Shown here one piece after another: positions 14,956 to 15,542 of a DNA stretch of 15,542 nucleotides. The position numbers and the translations under genes were made by a program. The stretch comes from Bacteroidales bacterium (GTDB taxonomy: Bacteria; Bacteroidota; Bacteroidia; Bacteroidales; VadinHA17): contig PMEC01000144.1 of assembly GCA_003155705.1 (NCBI GenBank), positions 22,063-37,604 on the forward strand. The letters run 5' to 3'. The notes under the pieces are model-generated. The model was not told where the DNA came from. It ran no database searches and worked only from the letters and a program-made list of their open reading frames with translations. How positions within the stretch are numbered: position 1 is the stretch's first letter; every line of letters begins with the position of its first letter.

Positions 14956-15335
14956 CTTTCTGTTCGTTCCAGAGCAATTAAGCTAATTTTTCCAATTACA
15001 GCTTCAATGTCGTTTACTACCTCTTCATTAGTAAACCTAATTACCAGTATATCAAATTTTTCCATTTCAGCTGTTCTTCCATTGTCATATTCATCTGACA
15101 TAAGATGAATTTCACCATTAATTTCAACCACAAGTCTTGCAGTATGGCAATAGAAATCAGCAATAAAAATATCTATAGGATGCTGACGGCGAAATCTTAG
15201 TCCTGAAATTTGCTTCCACTTAAGTTTATCCCATAAAAGTTTTTCATAATATGTCATGGTATCTCGAAGTATCCTGGCTTTATTGACAATAGCTGGTTTT
15301 GCTCCAAAATACATTGTTTTTTCTAATTCCTCCAT
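14937..15335 (-). CDS. DUF559 domain (Vsr-like endonuclease fold) protein
   Basis: A 132-residue protein of the DUF559 family, related in fold to Vsr mismatch endonuclease and other PD-(D/E)XK nucleases. Visible in order: TYYEKLLWDKL (E31), GLRFRRQHPI (45-54), FIADFYC (D60), LVVEINGEIH (E71, with N73 in a position usually Asp, and H77), DEYDNGRTAEMEKF (81-94) and VIRFTNEEVVND (98-109). It would cut or nick DNA if active; N73 may weaken metal binding. The last residues, SPPWGI, and the stop are encoded by the left palindromic arm of the surrounding element. AAGGAA occurs about 13 nt before the ATG. Known substrate: none; the link to its own repeats suggests a role in their spread or maintenance. 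Confidence 0.87.
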   Translation of the reverse strand: MEELEKTMYFGAKPAIVNKARILRDTMTYYEKLLWDKLKWKQISGLRFRRQHPIDIFIADFYCHTARLVVEINGEIHLMSDEYDNGRTAEMEKFDILVIRFTNEEVVNDIEAVIGKISLIALERTESPPWGI

Positions 15336-15357
15336 TCTAAAACTATTCCTTTTTAAG

Positions 15358-15380
15358 CCCCCCCTGGGGGGTTTGGGGGT
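15358..15380. repeat. Right arm of the DUF559 element
   Basis: Seven C, one T, six G, TTT, five G, T: a hairpin with a G-rich tail, in inverted orientation to the left arm, and matching 7871-7893 at 20 of 23 positions. It lies 23 bp upstream of the DUF559 start codon. Confidence 0.8.
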
Positions 15381-15392
15381 GACAGGAATTAA

Positions 15393-15542
15393 TTATTTTA
15401 AAGTATCAGGTTGACGAACATCCATATCGCCATAATCAAGATTTTCACCAGCCATTCCCCAGATAAATGTATAGTTTGATGTACCGGCTGCACTATGAAT
15501 GCTCCAGGAAGGAGAAAGAACAGCCTGTTCATTTTTCATCCA
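15393..15542 (-). CDS. kduI: 5-keto-4-deoxyuronate isomerase KduI, C-terminal end only
   Basis: The last 49 residues are visible; the rest lies beyond the window. KduI converts 5-keto-4-deoxyuronate, released from lyase-cut pectin or other uronate polymers, to 3-deoxy-hexosulosonate in the cytoplasm. The segment [19 protein letters not shown] followed by [13 protein letters not shown] is the conserved KduI end, including the metal-site region of this cupin. The protein ends QPDTLK. It lies upstream of the SDR on the same strand, the normal kduI-kduD order, with the DUF559 element between. Confidence 0.92.
   Translation of the reverse strand, partial: WMKNEQAVLSPSWSIHSAAGTSNYTFIWGMAGENLDYGDMDVRQPDTLK

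Larger units (their letters stand above)
14933..15380. mobile_element. 448-bp palindrome-ended element carrying a DUF559 gene
   Basis: The left arm (14933-14955) and right arm (15358-15380) are imperfect 23-bp inverted repeats, each with an internal C-run/G-run palindrome. They enclose a single gene, the DUF559 protein, whose stop codon lies within the left arm. The unit separates kduI (stop 13 bp away) from its partner SDR (54 bp away), genes that normally sit side by side. The same ends without a gene occur at 7821-7893. No obvious target duplication is visible and no known transposase is encoded, so mobility is inferred. Confidence 0.6.

Noticed and set aside
1..15542. CRISPR arrays, tRNA and rRNA genes
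   Set aside because: No regularly spaced repeats and no tRNA- or rRNA-like segments were seen on either strand.

Overview
The window looks like chromosomal DNA of a Bacteroidota bacterium, probably in or near the Bacteroidales/Marinilabiliales; this is an inference from style, not a database match. The signs are an AT-rich sequence, starts mostly without Shine-Dalgarno sites, promoters of the Bacteroidota form TTTG-N19-20-TAnnTTTG, a BlaI/BlaR1 pair in which the sensor has an M56 domain, Tat-exported Gfo/Idh/MocA and enolase-superfamily proteins, and a lipoprotein M16 peptidase.

Layout: (1) 1-1484, minus strand: an M56 (BlaR1/MecR1-type) sensor protease, cut by the window edge, and its BlaI/MecI-type repressor, overlapping by ATGA. 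A TCTACA-AA-TGTAGA operator lies exactly on the predicted -7 box. (2) 1713-3083, minus: a Tat-exported mannonate-dehydratase-like enolase-superfamily protein. It is divergent from (3) 3430-5956, plus: a UroD/MtaA-like methyltransferase-family protein and an 18-cysteine Fe-S protein. The gap between holds a three-hairpin palindromic repeat. (4) 6073-7737, plus: a sugar-porter MFS transporter with an extra helical insertion, ending in a bidirectional terminator followed by a 73-bp palindromic repeat. (5) 7941-9356, minus: a Tat-exported Gfo/Idh/MocA oxidoreductase. (6) 9462-10781, minus: a MacA/HlyD-type periplasmic adaptor without its partners. (7) 11183-14002, plus: an M16 zinc peptidase lipoprotein. 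(8) 14085-15542, minus: the C-terminus of kduI, then a DUF559 endonuclease-like gene, then a kduD/gluconate-5-dehydrogenase-type SDR.

Working together: KduI and the SDR perform the last two steps from 4-deoxy-5-ketouronate to 2-keto-3-deoxygluconate (KDG), the same product made by mannonate dehydratases, which the enolase-superfamily protein resembles. With the sugar porter and the exported Gfo/Idh/MocA protein, the window reads as part of a uronate/plant- or algal-polysaccharide catabolic region. The methyltransferase-like/Fe-S pair could remove methyl groups from methylated substrates, but that is a hypothesis.

Most interesting item: the DUF559 gene lies inside a 448-bp unit bounded by 23-bp imperfect inverted repeats that are themselves palindromic, placed between kduI and the SDR. 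The repeat encodes the protein's last residues and stop codon. A 73-bp version with the same ends but no gene lies about 7 kb away, after the MFS terminator. This resembles an autonomous element with a miniature (MITE/REP-like) derivative built on a Vsr-like nuclease fold.
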